Notes: generated by a model from the letters alone, not told the origin. A stretch of DNA of 64,000 bases from a bacterium HR29 (GCA_002898215.1 BEIF01000001.1:1463602-1527601), one strand, 5' to 3'; positions 32,361 through 40,682 are shown, counted from the first letter of the stretch. Numbers and translations are program-made.

Positions 32361-34730
32361 ATGACCGAACCCATTCGCATGGGCTCCATCTACGCCACCT
32401 TCGACACGGAAGCGCTCCTGGAGCGGATCCGCGAGGCGAAGATGCTGCAGGCGGAGCGCCTGGAGGCGAATCGCACCGCTGCCCTCTCACGACAGAAGGC
32501 GCTGGCCGATATCCGCACGAAGTTGGCCAACCTCCTCTCACGGGCCGAGGCCCTAGCGAGGCCGTTCTCGGCCCTGGTGAAGATGGCCCAAACCGAGAGC
32601 ACGGCGCTTTCGGTCACCGTGGCACCCTCCGCCTCGACCGGGTCGTTCACGGTCGACGTCCTCAAGCTGGCGACGTCGACGAAAGTCACGGGAGCGGCGG
32701 TCAGCGCCGGCGTAAATTCCACCGCACCGATGGACCAAGCGAACTTCGGTCTCACGCCCACCTACGGCACGTTCACGATCGGCACGAGCGGCGGCGGAAG
32801 CGCCACCCTCACCATCGATTCGACGGACGTCGTGACGACAACCCCGCTCGCGAGCTCGAACTTCGCCGTCGCCGTCACCGCCGGCACCTTCACGATCGCA
32901 ACCGAGTCGGGCGGGTCGGCCACCATCACCGTCGACCCGACGACGCAGTCCCTCGACGACGTGCTCGCGGCCATCAACGGGGCGGGAATCGGCGTGACCG
33001 CGCAGGTGGTGGCGGGAGCGAACGGAAAGTTGAACAGCATCCGGCTCACATCGACCCAGGGTGCCATCACGCTCGGCGCCGAGGGGGACACCTCGAATTT
33101 CCTCTCCGCCACGAACCTGCTGGGGTCGTCGGGCACCACGGTGCGCACCAGCACGCGCGGTGTGGCGGTGATGCAGTCCCTCCAGGAGACGATCGACCAG
33201 ATCAACGCCGCCGGGGTGGGCATCACGGCCGCGCTCGTGAACGACGCCGAAGGCCGGCCGAACATCGTCCGGCTCACATCGAGCGCGGGGGACATCGTCC
33301 TCGGGAACGCGACCGACAGCTCCAACTTCCTGAACGCAGTGAAGCTGCTCGCTTCTCCGGGGACGACGACGCGGGAAAGCACCGGCAGCATTGGCCGCCT
33401 CGACCCGTCGAAACCGCTGGCGCAGGCTGCGCTGCTGGCCGGAGCACCGGCATCCGGCCCGCAATCGTTCACCATCAACGGCGTCACCATCACCTACGAC
33501 GCCTCCATCGACTCGCTGAACGCGATCCTCGACCGCATCAACCGGAGCAATGCGGGCGTGACAGCCCGCTACGACGCCCTGACCGACCGAGTGGTGCTGG
33601 AGCAGCGCTCGACCGGCTCGATGCCCATCACCCTGGCGGACAACGGCAGCGGCGACCTCCTGGCGAAGCTGGGGCTCCTGAGCGGCACCCAAACGCTGGG
33701 CGAAAACGCCGAGTACCGAATCAACGGGGGACCGGTACAGTACTCGGCCTCGAACACCGCGGACGTTCTGCCGGGCATCTCGCTAACGTTCCAGGCGGTG
33801 ACCGAACCTGGCTCGCCGGCCACGGTGCGTATCGTGCAACACCCGGACGCGGTCGTGGCCAGCGTGAAGGCGTTCGTCGACGCCTTCAATGCGGCCGTCT
33901 CGGCTATCGACCAGGCAACGAAGTCGGGCGAGAAGACGGACGAGCGGGGATTGCTGAGCGGCGACTGGACCCTCAGGCAGCTGAAGTCCTCGCTACGGGC
34001 GATGGTGACGGGCCCAGGGCTCAACCTCGAGGGCCCATTCCCGAACCTCGCCGCGATTGGACTGTCCTTCGGCGCGGCCGGCTCGGAGCTGGGCACGACG
34101 AACACGCTCCAGCTCGACGAGGCGAAGCTCCGCGCAGCCATCGAGCAGGACGCTGCGGGCGTGCAATCGCTGTTCAGCACCTGGAACCTGCAGGCGACCC
34201 TCCTGCCAGGAGGGACGGGGTCGATCACGGGGATTTCGGGCAGTTACAGCGGTTCGAAAGCGGGCCGGTATCACATCATCGACGACGGCGCCGGTACGCT
34301 CATCGCGACGTTCTACCCAGCCGACGGGTCGGCCCCTACGGAGACACGAGCCACCGTGGCCCCCGGCGGTTCGACGGCTACGCTCATCCCCGGCCTCACG
34401 GTCACGGTGAGCGACCCGCTCCAGAGCGGCGAACACACCATCCTCGTCCAGCCCACAGCGGCAAGCCCCATCCAGCAATTGAAGGCGTTCCTGGAGGGCC
34501 AGGCGCGGGCTGGAGGGACCCTTCAGGCACGGGAAGACGCCTACCGCCGGATCGCCGACGACATCGCGCGGCGGAAGGAGGCTGTCCAGGAGCGCATCGA
34601 CCGGGAGATCGAACGGCTGCGTCAGAAGTTCATCGCCATGGACCAGGCGCTCGCCCGCTCGCAGCGTATCTTCGACGCCCTGACGCAGATGGCGAATCAG
34701 CTTCAGGCGAACACGCGCCCACGAAGGTAG
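32361..34730 (+). CDS. fliD: Flagellar cap protein FliD (enlarged)
   Basis: The 789-residue protein has the FliD N-terminus (IYATFDTEALLERIREA, then a coiled coil) and a C-terminal domain with LAKLGLLSG-like hook-IN repeats, RIVQHPDAVVASVKAFVDAF and a final helical coiled coil. It is longer than most FliD proteins because of three related segments: LDDVLAAINGAGIGVTA, LQETIDQINAAGVGITA and LNAILDRINRSNAGVTA, each followed by a strand pair and a conserved NFL/LLxS ending. These resemble repeated flagellin-hook-IN motifs. FliD caps the filament and directs flagellin folding. Confidence 0.92.
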   Translation: MTEPIRMGSIYATFDTEALLERIREAKMLQAERLEANRTAALSRQKALADIRTKLANLLSRAEALARPFSALVKMAQTESTALSVTVAPSASTGSFTVDVLKLATSTKVTGAAVSAGVNSTAPMDQANFGLTPTYGTFTIGTSGGGSATLTIDSTDVVTTTPLASSNFAVAVTAGTFTIATESGGSATITVDPTTQSLDDVLAAINGAGIGVTAQVVAGANGKLNSIRLTSTQGAITLGAEGDTSNFLSATNLLGSSGTTVRTSTRGVAVMQSLQETIDQINAAGVGITAALVNDAEGRPNIVRLTSSAGDIVLGNATDSSNFLNAVKLLASPGTTTRESTGSIGRLDPSKPLAQAALLAGAPASGPQSFTINGVTITYDASIDSLNAILDRINRSNAGVTARYDALTDRVVLEQRSTGSMPITLADNGSGDLLAKLGLLSGTQTLGENAEYRINGGPVQYSASNTADVLPGISLTFQAVTEPGSPATVRIVQHPDAVVASVKAFVDAFNAAVSAIDQATKSGEKTDERGLLSGDWTLRQLKSSLRAMVTGPGLNLEGPFPNLAAIGLSFGAAGSELGTTNTLQLDEAKLRAAIEQDAAGVQSLFSTWNLQATLLPGGTGSITGISGSYSGSKAGRYHIIDDGAGTLIATFYPADGSAPTETRATVAPGGSTATLIPGLTVTVSDPLQSGEHTILVQPTAASPIQQLKAFLEGQARAGGTLQAREDAYRRIADDIARRKEAVQERIDREIERLRQKFIAMDQALARSQRIFDALTQMANQLQANTRPRR

Positions 34731-34769
34731 CGCGAAAGAACGTCTCGATGCTGGGGAGGACATGACCGA

Positions 34770-35177
34770 ATGAGCGCGACACCCTCGACCTATGCCGCCT
34801 ACCGCACCACCACCATCGCCACGGCGGACCCGGTGACGCTGACAACCATGCTCTTCGACGGGGCCCTTAAGGCGATGCGGCGAGCACGGCTGCGTTACGA
34901 GGAGGGAAGACGAAAGGAGTTCCTCGACGAGCTCGAACGTGCATCGCTCATCGTGGGTGAGTTGCTCGCGACGCTCGACTACGAGCGGGGAGGCGAGCTG
35001 GCGAAGAACCTCTCCGCCATCTACGCCTACTGCTTGCGGCGGCTCACCGAGGCGACGTTGGGTGAGCTCGACAAGCTGGCCGAGGCGGAGAAGCATATCG
35101 GGCGCATCGCCGAGGCGTGGAAGCAAGCGGCCGCCGCCTACCGCGCGGGGCAGGTGGAAAGAAGCCACGCAGCATGA
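34770..35177 (+). CDS. fliS: Flagellin export chaperone FliS
   Basis: The 135-residue helical protein fits FliS: YAAYRTTTIATADPVTLTTMLFDGALKAMRRA over the first 40 residues in the usual order, LATLDYERGGELAKNLSAIY in the middle, and a C-terminal AEKHIGRIAEAWKQA helix. It binds the disordered end of flagellin. It follows fliD and overlaps the next gene by four bases. Confidence 0.93.
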   Translation: MSATPSTYAAYRTTTIATADPVTLTTMLFDGALKAMRRARLRYEEGRRKEFLDELERASLIVGELLATLDYERGGELAKNLSAIYAYCLRRLTEATLGELDKLAEAEKHIGRIAEAWKQAAAAYRAGQVERSHAA

Positions 35178-35503
35178 CGCCTCGGCAAACGCTGGCATCA
35201 GCCTTGACATTGACCGACCAGGCGATCGCTGCCTTGGAGAGCGGCGAGGATGCTGCCGAGCGATGGGTGACCCGAGCTCTATCGGCTTGCGAAGCGGCGG
35301 CGTCGCTGCCCATGGATAGCTTGACGGGCACGGAAGAAGCGGCCGCCATTCGCGCCCTGGCGGAGCGGGTGCGGTGCCTCAGCGAGGCGCTCGGCGCAGC
35401 CACCCGCCAGGTCGGAACGGAGCTGGAGCGGCTGAAAGCCAGCCGGCGCGCCACCGAGTACGGCGCGTCAGCTCCGGCGGTCGGTGGCGAACGGGAAGCC
35501 TGA
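35174..35503 (+). CDS. Small helical protein after fliS (FliT-position candidate)
   Basis: The 109-residue protein is helical with acidic and basic faces (LTLTDQAIAALESGEDAAER, AIRALAERVRCLSEAL). It follows fliS directly with a four-base overlap, the place taken by the FliD chaperone FliT in many genomes. No sequence hallmark of FliT is visible, so the assignment is by position and size only. It may also bind flagellin or FliD. Confidence 0.55.
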   Translation: MTPRQTLASALTLTDQAIAALESGEDAAERWVTRALSACEAAASLPMDSLTGTEEAAAIRALAERVRCLSEALGAATRQVGTELERLKASRRATEYGASAPAVGGEREA

Positions 35504-35617
35504 TGCGGCGCCGTGCGGCGAGCCCTGCCGTTCCCTCGGCCGTCGCGCCCGTCTCCTGCCGCGGGCTCCGCGGGCGACGGTGACAGTCTCGGACCGTCGC
35601 GTAACCGAAGTGACGCT

Positions 35618-35644
35618 CAAACAGCTACGCAGATGGGCCGACAC
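35618..35644 (+). promoter_or_regulatory. Possible sigma-28 promoter before the sortase
   Basis: CAAACAGC, then 11 bases, then GCCGACAC resembles TAAAGTTT-N11-GCCGATAA with correct spacing, but the -35 match is poor. If used, translation of the sortase would begin at the GTG at 35690 rather than at 35633. Confidence 0.3.
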
Positions 35645-36319
35645 TTCCGGCGAAACCCTCATTCGAGAACGCGCTCAGGTACCGAACCCGTGCACCGTGC
35701 TCGCTCCCTTGCCTCGACGTTCGCCTTCTGGGGTCTCGTTGCAGCGGCGGCCGGATTTCTCGCCTGGGATGTGTCGGCGGCCCTCTTTCCAGCCGTCGAA
35801 CACCGCACCGGCGGGATCCCTCTGACGGTCGCCGCGGTCGACCCGGGCGAGGAGGCGGGCCCGGAGGACCTCCCGGCGGTGCGCCCCCGCTTCACGGATG
35901 GCCGGCTTCCGACCCGTCTCGTGATCCCGAGCGTGGGCATCGATACGCAGGTCGAGGAAGTCGGCATCGTCCGCCTCGGCGGGGAGCCGCAGTGGGAGAC
36001 TTCGTGGCGCGCAGCCGGACACCTCATCACCTCCGCGCTACCGGGCCAGCCGGGGAACGTCGTCTTCGCCGGGCACGTCTCCGTGGCCGACCCTCGGAAC
36101 GTCGCCGTATTCGCCGAGCTCGACCGGGTGCAGCCAGGCGATGTCGTCGAGGTGCACGCGGGGGCGGCCGTTTACCGCTACCGCGTGACGGAGATGCTGG
36201 TCGTGAAACCGAACGAGATTTGGGTGCTGCGCTCGCAGCCGACGCCCACCATCACGCTCATCACCTGCACGAAGGACCTGCGCGCAAGGCTCGTCGTGCG
36301 AGGGGAGCTCGAATCGTGA
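35633..36319 (+). CDS. Sortase family transpeptidase
   Basis: The protein of about 228 residues has an N-terminal membrane anchor (LASTFAFWGLVAAAAGFLAW), a linker and a sortase domain. Catalytic motifs are present: His in VVFAGHVS, Cys in TLITCTKD and the later Arg in LRARLVVRGEL. The strand LVIPSVGIDTQVEEVGI is typical of class D/E enzymes. Sortases cleave LPXTG-like signals and attach proteins to wall or pili; a matching LPDTG protein lies in the same cluster. The start is uncertain: ATG at 35633, GTG at 35690, or a longer GTG at 35513 whose extra residues look low-complexity. Confidence 0.85.
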   Translation: MGRHFRRNPHSRTRSGTEPVHRARSLASTFAFWGLVAAAAGFLAWDVSAALFPAVEHRTGGIPLTVAAVDPGEEAGPEDLPAVRPRFTDGRLPTRLVIPSVGIDTQVEEVGIVRLGGEPQWETSWRAAGHLITSALPGQPGNVVFAGHVSVADPRNVAVFAELDRVQPGDVVEVHAGAAVYRYRVTEMLVVKPNEIWVLRSQPTPTITLITCTKDLRARLVVRGELES

Positions 36320-36382
36320 GCCGTTTCGAAGGGCCGTTGCAAGGCGGCCGCCGGATGCCTAGGATGACGAGGAACGCGAACC

Positions 36383-36664
36383 ATGATGTCCGAAGTGCGT
36401 GAAACTCCCGGCGCTTCGAATGTCGTCCGCATCGAGGAGCGGCGGAACGCCGCCCGAGCTGCGCGGAAGCCTGCCGCACCGGCTGCCGACCGGAACGGTG
36501 TCAGCGAGCGTGCCCGCGAGCTCGCCGGCGCGCTGGAGGCCGTGCGCGCTGCCCCCGAGACACGCGCTGTCAAGGTAGCGGTGTTGAAGGCCGCGATCGC
36601 AAACGGCAGCTACCGTCCCGACCCGCGAGCCATCGCCAGGGAGATCCTAGAGCGGGGACTGTAG
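36383..36664 (+). CDS. Second FlgM-like anti-sigma factor
   Basis: The 93-residue protein has a disordered basic N-terminus and a C-terminus (LEAVRAAPETRAVKVAVLKA, then NGSYRPDPRAIAREIL) that parallels the FlgM at 26104 motif by motif. The anti-FliA role is inferred. Duplicated FlgM proteins are unusual and could bind a second sigma factor or be exported at a different stage. Tandem ATG codons begin the gene. It is the last flagella-related gene of the cluster. Confidence 0.75.
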   Translation: MMSEVRETPGASNVVRIEERRNAARAARKPAAPAADRNGVSERARELAGALEAVRAAPETRAVKVAVLKAAIANGSYRPDPRAIAREILERGL

Positions 36665-36722
36665 CCGCGCCCCGCAGGGTTCCCCGACGCAAGGATCCGT
36701 CTGATGGCCGTCCCCAGAGCGG

Positions 36723-36749
36723 GAGCTCCCCGATTCGAACGGGGAGCTC
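36723..36749 (+). terminator. Hairpin at the end of the flagellar cluster
   Basis: A 10-bp perfect stem, GAGCTCCCCG with its complement, has a 7-base loop and follows the second FlgM gene by 59 bases. No T tract follows. On the minus strand it looks like a tRNA T-arm, but no other tRNA arms exist. Confidence 0.5.
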
Positions 36750-36793
36750 GGCAGGTAGGTTATCCGTAGAGGTCTCCGCGAAAGGGTTCGCCG

Positions 36794-37480
36794 GTGCCAA
36801 CTGTCCTCGCGATCGTGGCCGATACGCCCCCGAGCATGCAGGGCCGGATGGCGGTGCACCCGGGGCTCGCGGTCGAGGTGTGGAGCGACCTCGACCTGGC
36901 TCTGTGCCGCACCGCCGGGCAGCGCTTCGACCTCCTGGTGCTCGCCGAGATGCCGGGTGAGCGGCAGGGCGAGCTGGTTCATCGCCTGCACCAGATCCGC
37001 CGGTGGCGCATCGTGCCGGTACTGTACGTGTTGCCGCCGGAGGAGCCCGGGCTCGTCGTTCCAGGCAGCTTCCGCCCGGAGATCGACCGCATCGTCCGAG
37101 CCCGCTTCCGCTCTCCTGAGGTGATTCGCCTCATCGAGGCGATGGCCCGCGAGGGCATCGGCGATGCAGAAGCGATCGTCGCCGGAACAGCCGAGCTCGA
37201 CCCCCTACGGGGGCGCCTCCGCGTGGACGACCGGGAGATCATCCTTACCCGGCGAGAGACGGAAATCCTCGCCGTGTTGATGCAGGAACCTGGCAGGACG
37301 ATACCCTTCGGCGAGCTGGTCGAGCGCGGCTGGCAGGCGAGGCCGGATGGCAGGAACGTCCAGATCCTTCGCCGGCACATCTCCAACATCCGGCGGAAGC
37401 TCGAGGAAGCCGGCGTCCGCCTCGCGCTCCGAACGGTGAGGGGCACAGGCTATCGGCTGCAGCTGCCGAGGGCGAGCTGA
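36794..37480 (+). CDS. OmpR-type winged-helix regulator with degenerate receiver
   Basis: The 228-residue protein has an N-terminal receiver-like domain and a C-terminal OmpR/PhoB winged helix: IILTRRETEILAVLMQEPGR, RRHISNIRRKLEEAG, VRGTGYRL. The receiver is degenerate. The strand that normally ends in the phosphoacceptor Asp reads FDLLVLAEMPG with Ala there, and the N-terminal acidic pair is reduced to one Asp. It is therefore probably not controlled by phosphorylation. The start is GTG. It lies directly after the flagellar cluster and is convergent with the binding-protein gene. Confidence 0.8.
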   Translation: MPTVLAIVADTPPSMQGRMAVHPGLAVEVWSDLDLALCRTAGQRFDLLVLAEMPGERQGELVHRLHQIRRWRIVPVLYVLPPEEPGLVVPGSFRPEIDRIVRARFRSPEVIRLIEAMAREGIGDAEAIVAGTAELDPLRGRLRVDDREIILTRRETEILAVLMQEPGRTIPFGELVERGWQARPDGRNVQILRRHISNIRRKLEEAGVRLALRTVRGTGYRLQLPRAS

Positions 37481-37487
37481 GGGCAAC

Positions 37488-39224
37488 CTAACGGGGGATG
37501 AACGTCGGGTCCTCGCGGTCGATCCAGCACGCCGCCAGCCGGTGTTCGTATCCGGGGAGAATATCGAGCGGAAAGTCCCGCACGTAGGGCCACGAGAGGG
37601 CAACCACCCGCTCGCTGACGAAGTTCACCGCCACGGCGAGGTCGAGGACCCGACGCTGGGCCTCGAACCCCGTGGCGCGCCGCTGGGCCGTGTCGAACTC
37701 CGTGCGCTGACGCTCGATGAGGGCATCGAGCTGGGAGTCGCGGAGCGCGAAGGTGTTGTTGGAACCCTGGGAATGGAAGAAGGGGTACAGCCAGTCGTCG
37801 AGCTCGACCCAGCCGACGTCCGGGCCCGCCGTCCACGGCGCCTGGCCTTCGAACATCCGCTTCACAAGCTCCGCCGTGGGAACGGGATACACCGTCACCT
37901 GCACCCTAAGGACGGATTCGATGTCCTGTTCGATTCGGCTGCCCAAGCCGAGCACGCGCTCGGCGTCTTCCGCGACGACGAGGCCGACCTCGGACGGGAA
38001 CGACCCTTTCTCGGACCGGTAGGCATCGAGCAGCGCCTTGGCGTCGGAAATGTCCTGCATGCGGCCGCCAGAGCCGAGGCGATACCCGGGGCGAGCGCTG
38101 AGCTCGTCGGGAGACAGGGCCCAGCGGCGCACCGGCCAGCTCACCCAGCCGTTCACATCCCCGGAGCCCGCAAAGAAGGCTTCGATCATGGCCCGCCGGT
38201 CGACGGCGATGGCGAAGGCCTGACGGACACGGGGGTCGTTGTAGGGCGTGACCGGCGTGAAGAACCGCATCCCGAAGAAGTAGGCTTGGCCGACCTGGGC
38301 CTCGACGAGGGCGGGAAGGGCCGCGCGAAGGCGGTCCGCCTCCTTACGGCCCACGAAGGCGACGTCGAGGCGCCGAGTGCGGAAATCAGCCTCGATGAGT
38401 CGGCCATCGATGGGGTGGCGGATCGTCACGCCCGCGAGGTGCGGACGCTCGGGGCCTCCGTGCCATGCGGGGTTGCGCACGACGCTCGCGAAATCCTGCT
38501 CCGCCCACTCCACCCACTGGAACGGCCCGCTCCCGATCTGCAGTTCGGCCGAAAACCCCCGCTCGGCCGCTTCCGGGGCCACGATGAAACTGCTGGGCGC
38601 GGCGAAACGCTCGACGAGGGGGGAAAACGGCGCGGAGGTGTGCACCACCACGACGTCCGGCGAGGGCGCCTCGATGCGATCGATCATCGTCCAGTAGTGG
38701 TGGCGCTGGAAGGATTCATCGCCCCGCTGGCGTTCGATGGAGTACCGCACGTCGTCGGCGGTGACCCGTCGCCCCTCCAGGGGAGGGAGTTGGTGCCAGC
38801 GGGCATTCGGGTTGAGGCGGAAGATGTACGTCTGCTGGTCGGGCTGTTCGGGGAGCGCCAAGGCGAGATCGGGCACGATGACGCCATCGGCCTGGCTCTC
38901 GTAGGCCAGGAGACGGCTGTAGACCAGCGATTGGACAGCGATGAGGGGACCGCTCTGCGTCCTGTGAGGGTCGAATTCGCCGTCGCTCTGGACGATTCCG
39001 ACGTAGACGAGCGTGCTCGCGGCCTGCCCCTCGGGAACGACTTCGGTCAGGGTGGCAGTCGGGACGGGAGTGGGCGGCAGCGTCGCCGGTGGCTGTTGCC
39101 GTCCCTCCCGACGGCAGGCCGTCATCGAACCGGCCGCGCCGAGCGCCCCAAGGCCGGCGGCCAGCCGGAGGAACCGCCGGCGGGTCAACGGCCGCGAGCC
39201 TCGGGCGTCCGACATACCGGCCAT
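37488..39224 (-). CDS. ABC-type peptide/nickel substrate-binding lipoprotein (family 5)
   Basis: The 578-residue protein has a twin-arginine-like signal, RRRFLRLAAGLGALGAA, ending in a TAC lipobox. A Thr-Pro linker follows, and then a family 5 extracellular solute-binding domain: FDPHRTQSGPLIAVQSLVYS, VTADDVRYSIERQR and the LDVAF/DPRVRQAFAIAVDR segment. Such proteins deliver oligopeptides, nickel or glycosides to a permease. No permease or ATPase genes are adjacent, so the partner is elsewhere. Two in-frame ATG codons, at 39224 and 39215, are possible starts. Confidence 0.88.
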   Translation of the reverse strand: MAGMSDARGSRPLTRRRFLRLAAGLGALGAAGSMTACRREGRQQPPATLPPTPVPTATLTEVVPEGQAASTLVYVGIVQSDGEFDPHRTQSGPLIAVQSLVYSRLLAYESQADGVIVPDLALALPEQPDQQTYIFRLNPNARWHQLPPLEGRRVTADDVRYSIERQRGDESFQRHHYWTMIDRIEAPSPDVVVVHTSAPFSPLVERFAAPSSFIVAPEAAERGFSAELQIGSGPFQWVEWAEQDFASVVRNPAWHGGPERPHLAGVTIRHPIDGRLIEADFRTRRLDVAFVGRKEADRLRAALPALVEAQVGQAYFFGMRFFTPVTPYNDPRVRQAFAIAVDRRAMIEAFFAGSGDVNGWVSWPVRRWALSPDELSARPGYRLGSGGRMQDISDAKALLDAYRSEKGSFPSEVGLVVAEDAERVLGLGSRIEQDIESVLRVQVTVYPVPTAELVKRMFEGQAPWTAGPDVGWVELDDWLYPFFHSQGSNNTFALRDSQLDALIERQRTEFDTAQRRATGFEAQRRVLDLAVAVNFVSERVVALSWPYVRDFPLDILPGYEHRLAACWIDREDPTFIPR

Positions 39225-39320
39225 GGTATCGTGGTGAGCCGTAAGGGCAGGGAGCCTCGTGCCGGCAGTTGCCCGAGGCTGAACCCTCCCTGAAGGCCAG
39301 TTGCGTCTACGGGGGCAGCG

Positions 39321-39611
39321 ATGGAACGGCGACGGTTGAGCGACGAGGAAGTGCAGCAGGGACTGGCTTCGCTCCAGGGCTGGGAGGGCACATCAGTCGA
39401 GCTGCGGAGGGAGTTTCGTTTCCGGGACCACGTGGCGGCGATGGGATTCGTCACGAAGGTGGCGCTGGTCGCCGAGCGGATGAACCACCACCCGGACCTG
39501 CGGATCATCTACAACCGGGTCGAAATCGCCCTATCGACCCATGACGCGGGCGGAGTCACGGAGTTCGACCTCGCCCTGGCCCGAGAGATCGAGCGCTGCC
39601 TGGAGGCGTAG
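39321..39611 (+). CDS. 4a-hydroxytetrahydrobiopterin dehydratase (pterin carbinolamine dehydratase)
   Basis: The 96-residue protein carries the family signature: AERMNHHPDLRIIYNRVEIA, then LSTHDAGGVTEFDLALAREI, with the catalytic double histidine. The enzyme recycles 4a-hydroxytetrahydropterin for aromatic amino-acid hydroxylases; a related activity serves molybdopterin-type pathways. No hydroxylase is adjacent. It is transcribed divergently from the binding-protein gene, with a 96-base gap, and converges on the ferredoxin gene. Confidence 0.92.
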   Translation: MERRRLSDEEVQQGLASLQGWEGTSVELRREFRFRDHVAAMGFVTKVALVAERMNHHPDLRIIYNRVEIALSTHDAGGVTEFDLALAREIERCLEA

Positions 39612-39624
39612 CAGCCCGCGCCCA

Positions 39625-40137
39625 TCAGTGGACGCGCTCGTAGAACGCCTTCCGCGCCTGCTCCACCAAGCGAAGCTCCTCCTCGCTGAGAAGGGAGGGG
39701 TCCTTCTTCATCTCGTGGCGCAACGGGAAGATGTGGATAGCATCCCACCCGCAGACGTCTTCGCAGAGGCGGCAACCGGTGCACTTCTTCTCGTCGACCG
39801 TGCTGACGCCGAAGAAATCGTCGATGCGATCGGTGTGTTGGAGGCTGAGCGCATCGAAGGGGCAGATGTTGATGCACAGTTCGCACCCGGAGCCGATGCA
39901 CTTCTCCTCGATGACCACCGCCCTCGGCCATTCGTTCTTCTTCAGCGACTTGCAGACGTCACCGTCGCTATCGAGGATGGCCTCGGGGGGACAGACGACA
40001 CCACAGGCGCCGCAGTCGATGCAGAGGGTGGGATCGATGACGTGGAGCTGGTTCCGCTCGCCGGAGATAGCGTTGGTGGGGCACCGCTTGGTGCAGGCAG
40101 TGCAACCGATGCAGGTCTCGATGATGGAGTAGGCCAA
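39625..40137 (-). CDS. Polyferredoxin with four 4Fe-4S cysteine motifs
   Basis: The 170-residue protein has four cysteine clusters: CIGCTACTKRCP, CIDCGACGVVCP, CIGSGCELCINICP and CTGCRLCEDVCG. Three follow CxxCxxCxxxC, and the third has a longer first gap. It should carry up to four iron-sulfur centres and pass electrons between a soluble dehydrogenase and an unknown acceptor. It starts with TTG, supported by AGGAGG 8 bases upstream. The C-terminal helix (LSEEELRLVEQARKAFYE) is acidic and may bind a partner. No partner enzyme is adjacent. Confidence 0.9.
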   Translation of the reverse strand: MAYSIIETCIGCTACTKRCPTNAISGERNQLHVIDPTLCIDCGACGVVCPPEAILDSDGDVCKSLKKNEWPRAVVIEEKCIGSGCELCINICPFDALSLQHTDRIDDFFGVSTVDEKKCTGCRLCEDVCGWDAIHIFPLRHEMKKDPSLLSEEELRLVEQARKAFYERVH

Positions 40138-40223
40138 CGGCGGAACCTCCTGGCGGGCGGTCGCGGGCTTGCCCTCCCATTATCGGCAGGCGGCTCCCCG
40201 GCGAGCAACCAGCGCGGGCGCCT

Positions 40224-40682
40224 TCACGACACGGCTACGTTGCCTGCCCGCGACTCGAGATCGGCCAGATGGTCGATGCTCGGCCGCTCCTCGGGGTCGA
40301 CTTCCACCGGGGCGAACCACGCATCGAGGATCGCGGGGACATCCTCGGGGCGCGTCCGCAGGAGCGAGAGGCAGAGAACGTTCGCGTCGTTCCACCTGCG
40401 AGCACCGCGCACGATCTCGGGGTCAGCACACAGGGCCGCGCGGACGCCGGGAACCTTGTTGGCAGCGATGGAGACACCAGTTCCCGTGTAGCAGCAGAGG
40501 ATGCCGCAGTCGGCCCGGCCTGCGGCCACGTCGCGGGCGACCGCTTCCGCGACCCACGCCCAGGGCAGCGCTTCCCCGCCGGGCTTGCCGTGGACCACTG
40601 CTTCAACCCCCCGCCGCCGAAGCTCGGCGAGGATCGCCTCGGTCACGGGGGTAGCGTCGTCGGCGCCGAAGGAGACCTTCAT
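40224..40682 (-). CDS. RpiB/LacAB-family sugar-phosphate isomerase
   Basis: The 152-residue protein has the RpiB core: GILCCYTGTGVSIAANKVPG, VRAALCADPEIVRGARRWND and ANVLCLSLLRT. The catalytic Cys corresponds to the CC/CYTG region, and the anion-hole GTG motif is kept. The family interconverts ribose and ribulose 5-phosphates or galactose 6-phosphate isomers. The N-terminal MKVSFGADDA replaces the common GSDHAG-type motif, so the substrate may differ. It is preceded by a small gene with a four-base overlap. Confidence 0.85.
   Translation of the reverse strand: MKVSFGADDATPVTEAILAELRRRGVEAVVHGKPGGEALPWAWVAEAVARDVAAGRADCGILCCYTGTGVSIAANKVPGVRAALCADPEIVRGARRWNDANVLCLSLLRTRPEDVPAILDAWFAPVEVDPEERPSIDHLADLESRAGNVAVS

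Noticed and set aside
32129-34765. A long alternative frame over fliD
   Set aside because: It is rich in Arg, His and Gly without any domain and lies in a different frame from the coherent FliD.
35484-35825. Alternative frame overlapping the sortase start, with a locally protein-like stretch
   Set aside because: It ends inside the sortase domain frame and has no conserved motif. It may be chance, though it leaves the sortase start uncertain.
36723-36749. tRNA T-arm-like hairpin on the minus strand (CCCCG, TTCGAAT, CGGGG)
   Set aside because: The loop fits a T-loop, but no D arm, anticodon arm or acceptor 5' strand is found upstream within tRNA length; it is better read as a transcription-end hairpin.
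37542-39293. Long plus-strand frame opposite the substrate-binding protein
   Set aside because: It has no recognisable domain and is antisense to a lipoprotein with signal peptide and family 5 motifs.
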